Positions 44,594 to 53,357 are shown, counted from the stretch's first letter. The stretch: 64,000 bases of DNA from Methylocystis echinoides (GCF_027923385.1 NZ_BSEC01000001.1:3570001-3634000), one strand, 5' to 3'. Notes: a model not told the origin generated them from the letters alone. A program made the numbers and translations.

Positions 44594-46540
44594 ATGGCCG
44601 TCGCCGATATCGACCGCTCCCCGAAACTGCAACCGCAAAACGAGCCGACAGCGCTGCGACTCGCGGGGCTCTGGGCGGGCGAAGGCGGCCTGCGGGGCTG
44701 GCTCTCGAGCGTCGATCACAAGGAATATGGCAAGCGCTACATTATCACCGCCTTCGTTTTCCTTGCACTTGGCGGCGTCGAGGCCCTTGTCATGCGCCTC
44801 CAGCTCGCCGGCCCCAACAAGACGCTGCTGACGCCCGAGCAATATAATCAGCTCTTTTCGATGCACGGGCTGACGATGATCTTTCTTTACGCGCAACCCG
44901 TGCTGTCGGGTTTCAGCGTCTTTCTGTTTCCGCTCATCCTCGGCACGCGCGACATGGCTTTTCCGAGGCTCAACGCCTTTTCCTACTGGATCTATCTCTT
45001 ATCCGGCCTGTTCATCTACGCCGGATTTCTCATCGGCTACGGCCCGAACGACGGCTGGTTCAATTACGCGCCCTATGCGCTCAAGCCCTATAATCCCGGA
45101 CCGAACATGGATTTCTATGCGCTCGGCATGATCCTTTTCGGCGTCTCCTCCACGGCAGGCGCAACGAATTTCGTTGTTACCTTCCTGCGCGCGCGGGCTC
45201 CGGGCATGTCGATCAATCGTGCGCCAATCCTCGCCTGGGGCACGGTGACGGCTTCCTTCGGCATTCTCTTTTCCGTGCCCGCCGTGAGCCTCGCCTTCTT
45301 CATGCTGTGGACCGACCGGCAGTTCGGCACGCATTTCTTCGATCCCGCCGGTCGCGGTCAGCCGCTGCTGTGGCAGCATCTTTTCTGGATTTTCGCGCAT
45401 CCCTGGGTTTATGTCGTGGCGCTCCCCGCCATGGGAATCGTCTCGGATGCGCTGCCGATCTTCTGCCGGCGCCCGCTCGTCGGCTATACGGTCGTGGTTC
45501 TCGCCAGCGTTGCGACGATGGTCATGGGCTTTGGCGTGTGGCTGCATCACATGTTCGCGACGGGCATCCCCTTCCTCGCGCTTTCCTTCTTCAGCGCAGC
45601 GTCCTTCGTCATCACCGTGCCGAGCGCCGTCGCGGTCTTTGCGTGGATCGCGACGATCTGGACAGGGCGACCGGTCCTGTCGACCGCCTTCCTGTTCTTC
45701 GCCGGCTTCATCGTCATGTTCGTGATTGGCGGCGTCTCCGGCGTGATGACCGCCGCCGCGCCGAGCGACCAGCAGCTGACGGACACCTATTTCGTGGTCG
45801 CGCATATTCACTACGTGCTCATCGGCATCAATGTGCTCGCCGTGATGGGCGGCCTCTATGTATGGTTCCCGAAAATGACTGGCCGGCTGCTCGACGAGCG
45901 CCTCGGCCGCTGGAATTTCTGGACCGTCTTCATCGGCTTCAATCTCGCCTTTCTGCCGATGCACTGGACGGGTCTCGCGGGCATGCCCCGTCGCATTTAC
46001 ACTTATCCGCAGGGGCTGGGCTGGAGCGCCGTCAATCTCGTCACGACAATCGGCGCCTTCATTCTCGCTTTCGGCGTGCTGCTTCTTTTCGTCAACATCT
46101 GGATCAGTCGCCGCCGGGGCGTTGTCGCGGGTCCGGACCCGTGGGGCGGGCCGACGCTCGAATGGGCCGTGTCCTCCCCGCCCCCGCCCTATGATTTCGC
46201 CGTCATTCCCGCGGTCGCAAGCCGACACCCGCTATGGGAGGACGCGCTTCAGGAAGCCGCCGGAAAGTCGTCGCTGACACGCGGCATGGCGCTCGACGAC
46301 GGCAAGGAAATGCTCGTCACCACCGCGCTCGACGCAGAGCCGGTCGCGATCCAGAAAATGCCCGATGACTCGCTCGCGCCGCTGCTGACGGCGATTGCGG
46401 CGACCGCTCTCGCCGTCGCTGCGTTGCGCCACGCCTGGATCGCGGCAGGTCTCGTCACACTTGTCCTGCTTGCGGTTCTTTTCTTCTGGTTATGGCCGCG
46501 GCGCGCGCTGGGGCAAGTCGCGGAGCGCAAGCATGTCTGA
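44594..46540 (+). CDS. coxA: Heme-copper oxidase subunit I with altered proton-channel residues
   Basis: This catalytic subunit of 648 residues has twelve core helices plus two extra C-terminal helices (LLTAIAATALAVAALRHAW and AGLVTLVLLAVLFFWLW). Metal ligands are intact: MHGLTMIF (heme a), HPWVY (CuB His269 and cross-link Tyr273), LHHMF (CuB) and VAHIHYV (heme a3 and a). Two functional residues of A-type oxidases are missing. The D-channel Glu is Trp271 (HPEVY reads HPWVY), with FAHP instead of the YSHP of A2 enzymes. The K-channel Lys is Ala347 (PTGIKIF reads PSAVAVF). The D-channel entry Asp is kept (TRDMAFPRLN). It reduces O2; proton pumping is uncertain. Confidence 0.93.
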   Translation: MAVADIDRSPKLQPQNEPTALRLAGLWAGEGGLRGWLSSVDHKEYGKRYIITAFVFLALGGVEALVMRLQLAGPNKTLLTPEQYNQLFSMHGLTMIFLYAQPVLSGFSVFLFPLILGTRDMAFPRLNAFSYWIYLLSGLFIYAGFLIGYGPNDGWFNYAPYALKPYNPGPNMDFYALGMILFGVSSTAGATNFVVTFLRARAPGMSINRAPILAWGTVTASFGILFSVPAVSLAFFMLWTDRQFGTHFFDPAGRGQPLLWQHLFWIFAHPWVYVVALPAMGIVSDALPIFCRRPLVGYTVVVLASVATMVMGFGVWLHHMFATGIPFLALSFFSAASFVITVPSAVAVFAWIATIWTGRPVLSTAFLFFAGFIVMFVIGGVSGVMTAAAPSDQQLTDTYFVVAHIHYVLIGINVLAVMGGLYVWFPKMTGRLLDERLGRWNFWTVFIGFNLAFLPMHWTGLAGMPRRIYTYPQGLGWSAVNLVTTIGAFILAFGVLLLFVNIWISRRRGVVAGPDPWGGPTLEWAVSSPPPPYDFAVIPAVASRHPLWEDALQEAAGKSSLTRGMALDDGKEMLVTTALDAEPVAIQKMPDDSLAPLLTAIAATALAVAALRHAWIAAGLVTLVLLAVLFFWLWPRRALGQVAERKHV

Positions 46541-47129
46541 CGCCGCGCCCCGAATGATGGCTCTTCCGGTCGGAAGCATCGGCCACAAGAGCTTCGGCTG
46601 GTGGGGCATGATGACCGTCATCATGACGGAAGCCTCGCTCTTCGCCTATCTGCTCTTCGCCTATTTTTACTTTTTGGTTCATTACGGACACGGCTGGATT
46701 GCTGAAAAGCCGGGCCTCGCGCTGGCGGCGCCCAATACGGCGATCCTGCTTCTCAGCAGCCTCTTCGTCTGGTGGGCGGAAAGCTGCGCCGCGCGCGACC
46801 GGCGTGGCGCGCAGGCGGTCGGATTGGCGATCGGCGTCGTGCTTGGCGTGATCTTTCTGGCCATTCAAATTCTGGAATGGCGGGAGAAGCCTTTCACCAT
46901 CGCATCGACCTCCTATGGCTCGTCCTATTTCATCACGACGGGCTTTCACATGGCCCATGTTGTCGTCGGCGTGCTGATGCTGGCGGCGGTCCTGTTGTGG
47001 TCGCTTCTCGGCTATTTCGACTCCCGGCGGCGCGCGCCGATCTCCATCGCCGCGGTTTACTGGCACTTTGTCGATCTTGTCTGGCTCGCGATCTTTTTCA
47101 CCTTCTACCTCACGCCGTACATTGGATGA
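46533..47129 (+). CDS. coxC: Cytochrome c oxidase subunit III
   Basis: This protein of 198 residues is an integral membrane protein with five or so helices. It starts MSDAAPRMMALPVGSIG, which overlaps the coxA end by 8 bases. Family features are MMTVIMTEASLFAYLLFAYF, ILEWREKPFTIASTSYGSSYF, TGFHMAHVVVGVLML and the terminal YWHFVDLVWLAIFFTFYL. This is the short five-helix form, as usual when subunit I carries the extra two helices (caa3/bo3 organisation). Confidence 0.93.
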   Translation: MSDAAPRMMALPVGSIGHKSFGWWGMMTVIMTEASLFAYLLFAYFYFLVHYGHGWIAEKPGLALAAPNTAILLLSSLFVWWAESCAARDRRGAQAVGLAIGVVLGVIFLAIQILEWREKPFTIASTSYGSSYFITTGFHMAHVVVGVLMLAAVLLWSLLGYFDSRRRAPISIAAVYWHFVDLVWLAIFFTFYLTPYIG

Positions 47130-47133
47130 ACCC

Positions 47134-47586
47134 ATGCCCAAGCAAATCATGGAAGCCTATGGCGTCGAACACCCCGCGCCCCATCGTGGCAAGGTCTCGG
47201 ACGCCCTTCTGTTTTCAGCGCTTCTCGCGGCGCCGCTGGCCTGGGCCGCGCAACTCCTGCTGAATTACGCGCTCGCCGCCAACGCCTGCTTCCCGAGAGA
47301 GGCGCCGAAAGGCGCTCCCGGCCCGGGCTGGGAATGGCTGGAGCCGGGGCTTCTCACCATTAATCTGACCGCGCTCGCAGTCGCCTTCGCCGCGACATTG
47401 GTCGCCGCCGCCATGTGGCGGCGCACGAGCGAAGAGGCGCATGGCGGTCATGACCGTCTCATCGACGTCGGACACGGCCGCACCCGCTTTTTCGCCATCT
47501 GGGGCGTCTGGTCCGGTGTCTGGTTCATCATTCAGATCCTCTTCGGAACCATCGCCGCGATTGGAGCGCCGGGATGCGGAAGCTGA
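47134..47586 (+). CDS. Small membrane protein of the oxidase operon, unknown function
   Basis: This 150-residue protein has three predicted membrane helices (LLFSALLAAPLAWAAQLLL, LLTINLTALAVAFAATLVA and FFAIWGVWSGVWFIIQILF) and a periplasmic loop with a Cys and several Pro (ANACFPREAPKGAPGPGW). It ends in APGCGS. The last 13 bases overlap the next gene. It is probably an oxidase accessory or assembly protein by position only; I do not recognise a family. Confidence 0.75.
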   Translation: MPKQIMEAYGVEHPAPHRGKVSDALLFSALLAAPLAWAAQLLLNYALAANACFPREAPKGAPGPGWEWLEPGLLTINLTALAVAFAATLVAAAMWRRTSEEAHGGHDRLIDVGHGRTRFFAIWGVWSGVWFIIQILFGTIAAIGAPGCGS

Positions 47587-48809
47587 CCAGTCTGCTTTGT
47601 GCGAGCGCCTGTCTCCTCACTCCTGGCGTTGCGCAAGCGCATGTCGCGCTCGGGCCGGAACAGCACCACACGCCCTATGCGGCGCTGCCGCTGCTGCTGC
47701 TCGCGCTCGCCTATGCGCGCGGCCAGCGGCGCAACGCACTGTGGCCGAGAATTGGCTTCCTGCTGGGGATTTTCTTAACCTGGCTCGCGACACTTTCGCC
47801 GGTCGCCGCCTTCAGCGAGCGACTCTTTTCGACTCATATGGCGCAGCATCTCGTGCTGATGCTGATCTGCGCGCCGCTCCTCGTCGCCGCGCAAACCACG
47901 AAGGCGGCAGCGCGCGCGCTTGCGCCTGCGCTCGAGCGGACGCCTCTGCGGCGGCTTGTTGCGCTGGCCGACCTGCCGCTCACGCCGGTGGTGATCTGGC
48001 TGGCTTTCACCTGCCTCTTTGTCATCTGGCATCTGCCGGGGCTCTATGCCGCCGCCTTGCGTGACGAAACGGTTCACGCGCTCGAACATGCGAGCTTCTT
48101 CCTGAGCGCCTACGCGTTCTGGTCTGTCGTCATGGCGCCGCAAAGCCGTCGGACGCTGGGGTATGGCGCACGGCTCTTCTTCATCGTGAGCGCCGCGCTG
48201 ATCAGCGGCCTTCCCGGCGCCTTGATCGCCTTGTCGTCGCGGCCTCTTTATGCGATCGATCCGCAAGCCGCCGCGCGTCTCGGACTCACGCCGCTCGAAG
48301 ATCAGCAGCTCGCCGGCCTGGTGATGTGGATACCCGGCGGCTTCGCCTATATCGCCGCAGCGCTCGCGCTGCTCCTCGCCTGGCTGCGCCAGTCCGAAAG
48401 TCTGGCGCGACGCAGGCAGCGCGGAGACGGACGCGCGCTTTTCGCCGTCGCCCTGTTGTCGCTGACGCTTGCCGCCTGTGGTGAAACAGCGCCGCAAATC
48501 AGGGGAGCGCAGGCCAATCCGGTCACGGGCGGCGATCCGCGCAAGGGCGCCGAAGCAATTGCGGCGATCGGCTGCGGCGCCTGCCATACGATCCCGGGCG
48601 TGAATGGCGCGGTCGGACTGGTCGGCCCGCCGCTCGACCGCATGGGACGGCGCATCTATATCGCGGGTCTCTTGCGCAACACGCCGGAAAACATGGAAGC
48701 CTGGTTGCAGGATCCGCAGAAGATCGTCCCGGGGGGCGTGATGCCCGACATGGGGATATCGGCTGAGCAGAGCCGCGACATCAGCGCTTATCTCTATACG
48801 CTGAGGTAA
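47574..48809 (+). CDS. CtaG-type oxidase assembly protein fused to a lipoprotein-like cytochrome c
   Basis: This protein of 411 residues has two parts. Residues 1-290 are a caa3-type CtaG membrane protein (signal, then about seven helices; STHMAQHLVLMLICAPLLV and HALEHASFFLSAYAFW carry the conserved His residues), thought to help insert copper into the oxidase. Then, in the same frame, comes a second hydrophobic stretch ending in a lipobox-like LTLAACGET (Cys302), followed by a cytochrome c domain with Cys334-x-x-Cys337-His338 (CGACHTIPG) and a Met in VMPDMGIS. The second part looks like an independent lipoprotein cytochrome that has lost its own start. It is the last gene of the xox-cox operon. 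Confidence 0.88.
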   Translation: MRKLTSLLCASACLLTPGVAQAHVALGPEQHHTPYAALPLLLLALAYARGQRRNALWPRIGFLLGIFLTWLATLSPVAAFSERLFSTHMAQHLVLMLICAPLLVAAQTTKAAARALAPALERTPLRRLVALADLPLTPVVIWLAFTCLFVIWHLPGLYAAALRDETVHALEHASFFLSAYAFWSVVMAPQSRRTLGYGARLFFIVSAALISGLPGALIALSSRPLYAIDPQAAARLGLTPLEDQQLAGLVMWIPGGFAYIAAALALLLAWLRQSESLARRRQRGDGRALFAVALLSLTLAACGETAPQIRGAQANPVTGGDPRKGAEAIAAIGCGACHTIPGVNGAVGLVGPPLDRMGRRIYIAGLLRNTPENMEAWLQDPQKIVPGGVMPDMGISAEQSRDISAYLYTLR

Positions 48810-48852
48810 GCTTGCGATGGGATTTCCGCCAGTCACCGCAAGCGCGACGCAC

Positions 48853-48893
48853 AAAAGCAATCCAGCGCCGCATCATGACGCCGGATTGCTTTT
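48853..48893 (+). terminator. Terminator of the xox-cox operon
   Basis: The 11-bp stem AAAAGCAATCC (48853-48863) / GGATTGCTTTT (48883-48893) has a further GCG/CGC pairing inside the loop. The 3' arm itself provides the T run. It lies 44 bp after the last stop, and the A run on the left could also serve the minus-strand gene ending at 48965. Confidence 0.88.
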
Positions 48894-48964
48894 GCTGTGT
48901 TTGCAATAACGACACGCGTCAACAGGCGCCCGGAAGACCCGGGCGCCCGATATCAGGCTCGTTC

Positions 48965-49345
48965 CTAGAGCGGACCAAGTCCCAGCCCGAGCAATCCGCC
49001 GCCCGGGAATCCAAGGCCAAACAGGCCGCCGCCGTAACCGTAATAGTCGCCGGCGCAGCACCCGCCGCCGCCATAGACCGCCGGCGCCGCATAGCCATAT
49101 GTTGCGCTCGGGCAGCCACACCCCGCCGAACCATAGACAGCCGCCGGCGCGGCATAGCCGTAAACGGCATGACGGGCGAAACCATAATGCCGCCAGTGCG
49201 CGTGCCGATGCCAGCCAACGTGCCAGCCGGAATGCCAGCCATAATGCCTGTAAACATGCGCGTCCGCAGAGCCGGCCATTCCAATGCCCGCGCTTGCAAG
49301 GACGGCGGTCGCCAAGGCGATGGTCTTGATGCGCTTCAAACTCAT
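48965..49345 (-). CDS. Secreted His/Tyr/Gly/Cys-rich protein
   Basis: This protein of 126 residues starts at ATG 49345, after GAGGAGG. A signal peptide (MSLKRIKTIALATAVLASAG, cleavage about ADA-HV) is followed by a His/Trp/Tyr-rich section (YRHYGWHSGWHVGWHRHAHW), repeated Ala-Pro-Ala-x-Tyr-Gly units (YGYAAPA occurs twice), CGC and CC cysteine pairs (AGCGCPS, GGCCAGD), and a Gly/Leu-rich end. The composition suggests a metal-binding or extracellular structural protein; no family function is known. It is convergent with the xox-cox operon. Confidence 0.75.
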   Translation of the reverse strand: MSLKRIKTIALATAVLASAGIGMAGSADAHVYRHYGWHSGWHVGWHRHAHWRHYGFARHAVYGYAAPAAVYGSAGCGCPSATYGYAAPAVYGGGGCCAGDYYGYGGGLFGLGFPGGGLLGLGLGPL

Positions 49346-49507
49346 GCTAGCCTCCTCCTCAAAACCGCAAGCACTGCAGCGCCTGAGACGATCTGCTTTT
49401 GTTGAGCGCTCAGCCAATCAAGCGGTGTTATTGCGAGGCAAGTTGGACAGTCTCGTGCGGAGTCAAGCTGCGCCGGCAGAAATATCAGAGGGCGTGAGAA
49501 GCGCGCG

Positions 49508-50290
49508 TCACTGCGCCGTCCAGCCGCCGTCCATCGGCAGAATGGCGCCGGTGATCGCCTGTGCCGCGTCGGAAGCGAGAAAAACGGCGAGCTCCGCGAC
49601 CTCCTGCGGCGTCACGAAGCGCCGGGTCGGTTGCGCCGCGAGCAGGACCTTGTCGATCACGTCCTCGCGCGTCATGTCGCGCGCCGCCATCGTCGCGGGG
49701 ATCTGCTTTTCGATGAGCTCGGTCCAGACATAACCGGGCGCGATGGCGTTCACGGTGATTCCGTCACGGGCGGTTTCCAGCGCGGCGGTTTTGGTCAGGC
49801 CGGCGAGACCATGTTTCGCCGCGACATAAGCGCTCTTGTATGGCGACGCGACGGTCCCATGAGCAGAGCCGATCGAGATGATCCGGCCCCACTGACGGGC
49901 TTTCATTTGCGGCAACACCGCGCGCATGGCGTAGAACGCCGAAGACAGATTGGTCGACAGCACGCGCGACCAGGCTTCCAGCGGGAAATCCTCTATCGGC
50001 GCCACATGCTGCACGCCGGCGTTGGCGATGAGGATATTGACCGATCCGAATTGTTGCGTCGCCGCCGCGACCATGGCGGCGACCTCGTCGGGCTGCGCGA
50101 CATCGGCGCGGCAGCCCATGACGCCCACATCATAATCCTGCGCGAGCGCGGCGCGCGCCGCATCGACACGCGCCGCGTCGCTTGCGCCATTTATGACGAC
50201 ATTGGCGCCCCGCGCCGCAAAGGCGCGGGCGATCTCAAAGCCGATCCCGCGCGTCGAACCCGTAACGAGCGCCGTCTTTCCCTGAAACAT
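49508..50290 (-). CDS. bdhA: 3-hydroxybutyrate dehydrogenase (SDR family)
   Basis: This NAD-dependent short-chain dehydrogenase of 260 residues oxidises D-3-hydroxybutyrate to acetoacetate, the last step of PHB breakdown. The cofactor motif is TGSTRGIGFEIA, then NAGVQ, with catalytic Ser in SIGSAHG and Tyr-x-x-x-Lys in YVAAKHGL. NAIAPGYVWTELIEKQIP is characteristic of the 3-hydroxybutyrate dehydrogenase subgroup. A PHB-cycle role fits methanotrophic and other alphaproteobacteria. Confidence 0.9.
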   Translation of the reverse strand: MFQGKTALVTGSTRGIGFEIARAFAARGANVVINGASDAARVDAARAALAQDYDVGVMGCRADVAQPDEVAAMVAAATQQFGSVNILIANAGVQHVAPIEDFPLEAWSRVLSTNLSSAFYAMRAVLPQMKARQWGRIISIGSAHGTVASPYKSAYVAAKHGLAGLTKTAALETARDGITVNAIAPGYVWTELIEKQIPATMAARDMTREDVIDKVLLAAQPTRRFVTPQEVAELAVFLASDAAQAITGAILPMDGGWTAQ

Positions 50291-50354
50291 TCCGCGTCCC
50301 TTTCACGCCTCGGCCTTGGCCAGCCTCAGCGTGAAATAGCGCGGACGACGGGTC

Positions 50355-50915
50355 TCAGGCGACGTTCTTTTTCAGGTTGGACACATAGGCCGACATTTTT
50401 TCGACCGACGGCCCGAGGCGCTTTTTCATGGCGTCGATCTGGGGCTCGATCTGGGCGATCGCGTCACGGATCTGTTGCTCGGTCGGCCCATGCTCCTTGA
50501 CGAAGGCGCGAAGCGTCGCATTGGCCTTGGCCAGTTCGGCCTGCGGCTTGCCCGCCTGAATGTCGGCGATCGCCCGCTCGAGCGCGGCGCGTCCCAATTG
50601 AGCGCCAATGGCGAGATATTCGCCGAGCTTGACCGAGAGGGCCGCGGATTCGCGGCACACGATCTCGGTCATCGCATTCGCCTTGAGCAAGGCGTAAATC
50701 GTCGCATTCAGCTTGCGCGCCTCGGCTTCCAGGCGCCAGATGGCGTATTCCTGTCGCTTCATTTCCGTGATGGCGTTGTCCTGCGAGGCGCGCAGCGCCG
50801 CCATCTCCTTTTCGAGACCCGCGACATGGTCCTTGATGGCGTCGACCATCTGGAAGGAGAATTTGCCGGCCTCGAGCTGAACCAGCGCCGCGTCGATCTT
50901 CATGTTGTCAGACAT
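50355..50915 (-). CDS. Coiled-coil hypothetical protein
   Basis: This soluble protein of 186 residues is taken from ATG 50915 (MSDNMKIDAALVQLEAGKF). Nearly all of it is predicted helical, with heptads in DAIKDHVAGLEKEMAALRAS, RLEAEARKLNATIYALL and a C-terminal IEPQIDAMKKRLGPSVEKMS. It resembles phasin-like or scaffold proteins in composition, and the adjacent bdhA makes a PHB-granule link conceivable, but no phasin motif is visible. The in-frame start at 50981 is less likely. Confidence 0.65.
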   Translation of the reverse strand: MSDNMKIDAALVQLEAGKFSFQMVDAIKDHVAGLEKEMAALRASQDNAITEMKRQEYAIWRLEAEARKLNATIYALLKANAMTEIVCRESAALSVKLGEYLAIGAQLGRAALERAIADIQAGKPQAELAKANATLRAFVKEHGPTEQQIRDAIAQIEPQIDAMKKRLGPSVEKMSAYVSNLKKNVA

Positions 50916-51032
50916 ACCGGTCACTCCGCGTTGTGCACTGCCACGACCATCGGCGGATGATGGTAAAGAATTCGTTTCCAAAAGCGTATGTCGCGCGTTT
51001 CTATGTTGAAAACACCAGCAAGGCTACAGGCG

Positions 51033-53357
51033 CTATCCGGCGACCGCCTCTTGCAGGGTTTCAAACGACGCGGGTTTGGTGAGCTTTTGATCGAAGCCCG
51101 CGTCGCGGGCGCGCGCAAGGATATCGTTCTCGCCCCAGCCCGTCAGCGCAACCAGCCGGATCGGGCGCCCTTCGGCGAGCGCACGGATGCGCCGCGCGGT
51201 TTCGTAGCCGTCGATTCCCGGCAGGCCGATGTCCACAAGAACGACATCGGGGCGAAAGGCCTGAAGCCGTGCGAGGCCCGCCTCACCGCTATAGGCCACC
51301 TCCACCGTCGCGCCGAGCATCTCCAGCAGGATGACGAGACTGTCGGCTACGTCGCGGTCGTCGTCGATGACGAGAATGCGGTTGGAGGATCGGGCTGCGG
51401 CCGGCGACTCCGCCTCAACCGTCGTAGCGGATTTGCCCGACGGCAGGAGCGGCAGCCTCACCGTGAAGACGCTGCCGCGTCCGACGCCGTCGCTGTGCGC
51501 CTCGACCGAGCCGCCATGCAGGTCGACGAGGCTGCGCACCAGCGCGAGACCGATTCCAAGGCCCGACCGCGTGGGCCGGGCGGATTGATCGACCTGCGTA
51601 AACAGATCGAAGATGCGCGGCAGCATGTCGGCCGGGATGCCGACCCCATTATCGCGCACCGTCACGACCGCCATGTCGCCAGCGGAGTCCACGGCGATGC
51701 TGACGACCCCGCCGGGCTCAGTATAATTTGCCGCGTTATTGAGAAGATTGGCGAAGATCTGGGTCAGTCGCACCGGATCGCCACAGACGATCAGGGGCGC
51801 CGCCGGAATCGACGTCTCCAGCTTGTGCCGGCGCTCCACCAGGATGGGGTTGGCGAGGTCGATGGCGTTGCGCAGCGCGTCGGAAAGATCCGTTTCCTGC
51901 TTCTTCAGGTCGATCTTGCCGTTGCTGATGCGGGAAACTTCGAGGAGATCGTCGACGAGACGGATGAGGTGCTGGACCTGCCGGTCCGCCATCGTCAGAA
52001 GTTTCAGATGCCGCTCGTCGGCGGATGCCTCGAGCGCCTCCCGGCGCAACAGGCTCACGGCGTTGTAGATGGGGGCCAGCGGATTGCGCAGTTCATGCGC
52101 GAGGGTCGCGAGAAACTCGTCCTTGCGGCGATCCGCTTCCTGCAGCCGCCGGGTTGCTTCCTGCAACTGCCGCTCCGCCTGCACGCGCTCGGTGATGTCG
52201 ATTGCGACGCCCCCGACGGCGTAGGGAACGGAGTCCGCATTCTTGATCGGAAACTTGCTGACCACCGAGTGGTGGATCTGGCCGTCGTCCTGCGCGAGCG
52301 TCTCGACGGAGATCAGCCCCTTGGAGCTCGCCAGCGCCATTTCGTCATGGTGACGAAACTGCGCGGCGGTGAGCGGGTCGAAAATCTCTTCGTCCGTCTT
52401 GCCGTAGAGCGCGTCCTGGGTCGTGCGGAATGCGCGGATCGTCAGGTCGGTCGCATAGAGGTAGCGCCCCTGAAGATCCTTGATCCAGGCCAGCCCCGGC
52501 AGGTGGCGCATGAAGCTCGAAAAGCGCGCCTCGCTCTGGCGCAGCGCATCGACCGCGCGCTTTCGTTCCGTGATGTCCGTGTGGCTGATGACAACCGCGG
52601 CCGGCGCGCATTCGGCGCGTGCGGCGTGCATCACGAACCAGCGTTCCTCGCCAGGCCCATGGCAGGGATATTCCATCTCGAACGCCGATCGCTCGCCCGC
52701 GAGCAGCGCCTCGATCCCTTCCAGCGCCGCCTTTGCGGAAGGGTCTCCCTGTTCGGCCGCGCGACGGCTCGACTGGAGATAATTGGCGCCCACCAGGACG
52801 GCGGAGTCGGAGCCATTGTTTTCGACGGCGAACCGCGTCCACTGCTTGTTGACCGACAGAACCACGCCCGTCGCGCTGATCACGGTGATCTCATGCGGCA
52901 GGGAATCGAGAACGCCAGCGATGAAGGCCTCCCGCGCCTTGAGCCTTGCGTCGGCTCCCTCGCGCGCGCGCGCCTCTGCAAGCTCTATCTCGGCGTTGAG
53001 GGCGCGCTCATAGGCCCTGGCCTTGGCCTGCGCAAAAGCGGCGATGGTCAAGCCAATGGTGAGAAAGATCGCGAGCCGGACGATTTCCACCGGTTGGCTG
53101 ATCAGGAAACTCCCGCGCGGATCGATGAAAAAGAAGGCGGCGGCGGCGGCCGACAGAACGCTCGCGAACGCCGCCGGCCCCGCGCCGGCGACAGCGACGG
53201 TAAACAGAACGGCAATGAAATAGGTGGGGAAGGGCTGAGAATGGAGAAGGCCGTCAGCCCAATAGCGGACGGCGGTCGCTGCCGACACCAGCAACACGGC
53301 AAGCGCGTAGCGCCAGGCGCCTGCCGCCCTGCCGCCAAATGATCGAATGAACGCCAA
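51033..53357 (-). CDS. Hybrid sensor histidine kinase (DUF4118 membrane domain, PAS domains, receiver)
   Basis: This protein of 774 residues begins with an N-terminal membrane domain of about four helices of the KdpD/DUF4118 type (WRYALAVLLVSAATAVRYWAD, TYFIAVLFTVAVAGAG). Three PAS-like segments follow (about 135-390, the last with VGGVAIDITERVQAERQL). The HisKA domain has phospho-acceptor His421 in LATLAHELRNPLAPIY. The HATPase domain shows LLNNAANYTEPGG (N box) and RDNGVGIP (G1). A C-terminal receiver domain has phospho-Asp709 in VVLVDIGLPGIDGYE. It signals by internal phosphorelay; the output protein is not adjacent and the ligand is unknown. It is a neighbour of the second xoxF locus on the same strand, so it could sense growth conditions relevant to it, but this is only position. 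Confidence 0.9.
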   Translation of the reverse strand: MAFIRSFGGRAAGAWRYALAVLLVSAATAVRYWADGLLHSQPFPTYFIAVLFTVAVAGAGPAAFASVLSAAAAAFFFIDPRGSFLISQPVEIVRLAIFLTIGLTIAAFAQAKARAYERALNAEIELAEARAREGADARLKAREAFIAGVLDSLPHEITVISATGVVLSVNKQWTRFAVENNGSDSAVLVGANYLQSSRRAAEQGDPSAKAALEGIEALLAGERSAFEMEYPCHGPGEERWFVMHAARAECAPAAVVISHTDITERKRAVDALRQSEARFSSFMRHLPGLAWIKDLQGRYLYATDLTIRAFRTTQDALYGKTDEEIFDPLTAAQFRHHDEMALASSKGLISVETLAQDDGQIHHSVVSKFPIKNADSVPYAVGGVAIDITERVQAERQLQEATRRLQEADRRKDEFLATLAHELRNPLAPIYNAVSLLRREALEASADERHLKLLTMADRQVQHLIRLVDDLLEVSRISNGKIDLKKQETDLSDALRNAIDLANPILVERRHKLETSIPAAPLIVCGDPVRLTQIFANLLNNAANYTEPGGVVSIAVDSAGDMAVVTVRDNGVGIPADMLPRIFDLFTQVDQSARPTRSGLGIGLALVRSLVDLHGGSVEAHSDGVGRGSVFTVRLPLLPSGKSATTVEAESPAAARSSNRILVIDDDRDVADSLVILLEMLGATVEVAYSGEAGLARLQAFRPDVVLVDIGLPGIDGYETARRIRALAEGRPIRLVALTGWGENDILARARDAGFDQKLTKPASFETLQEAVAG

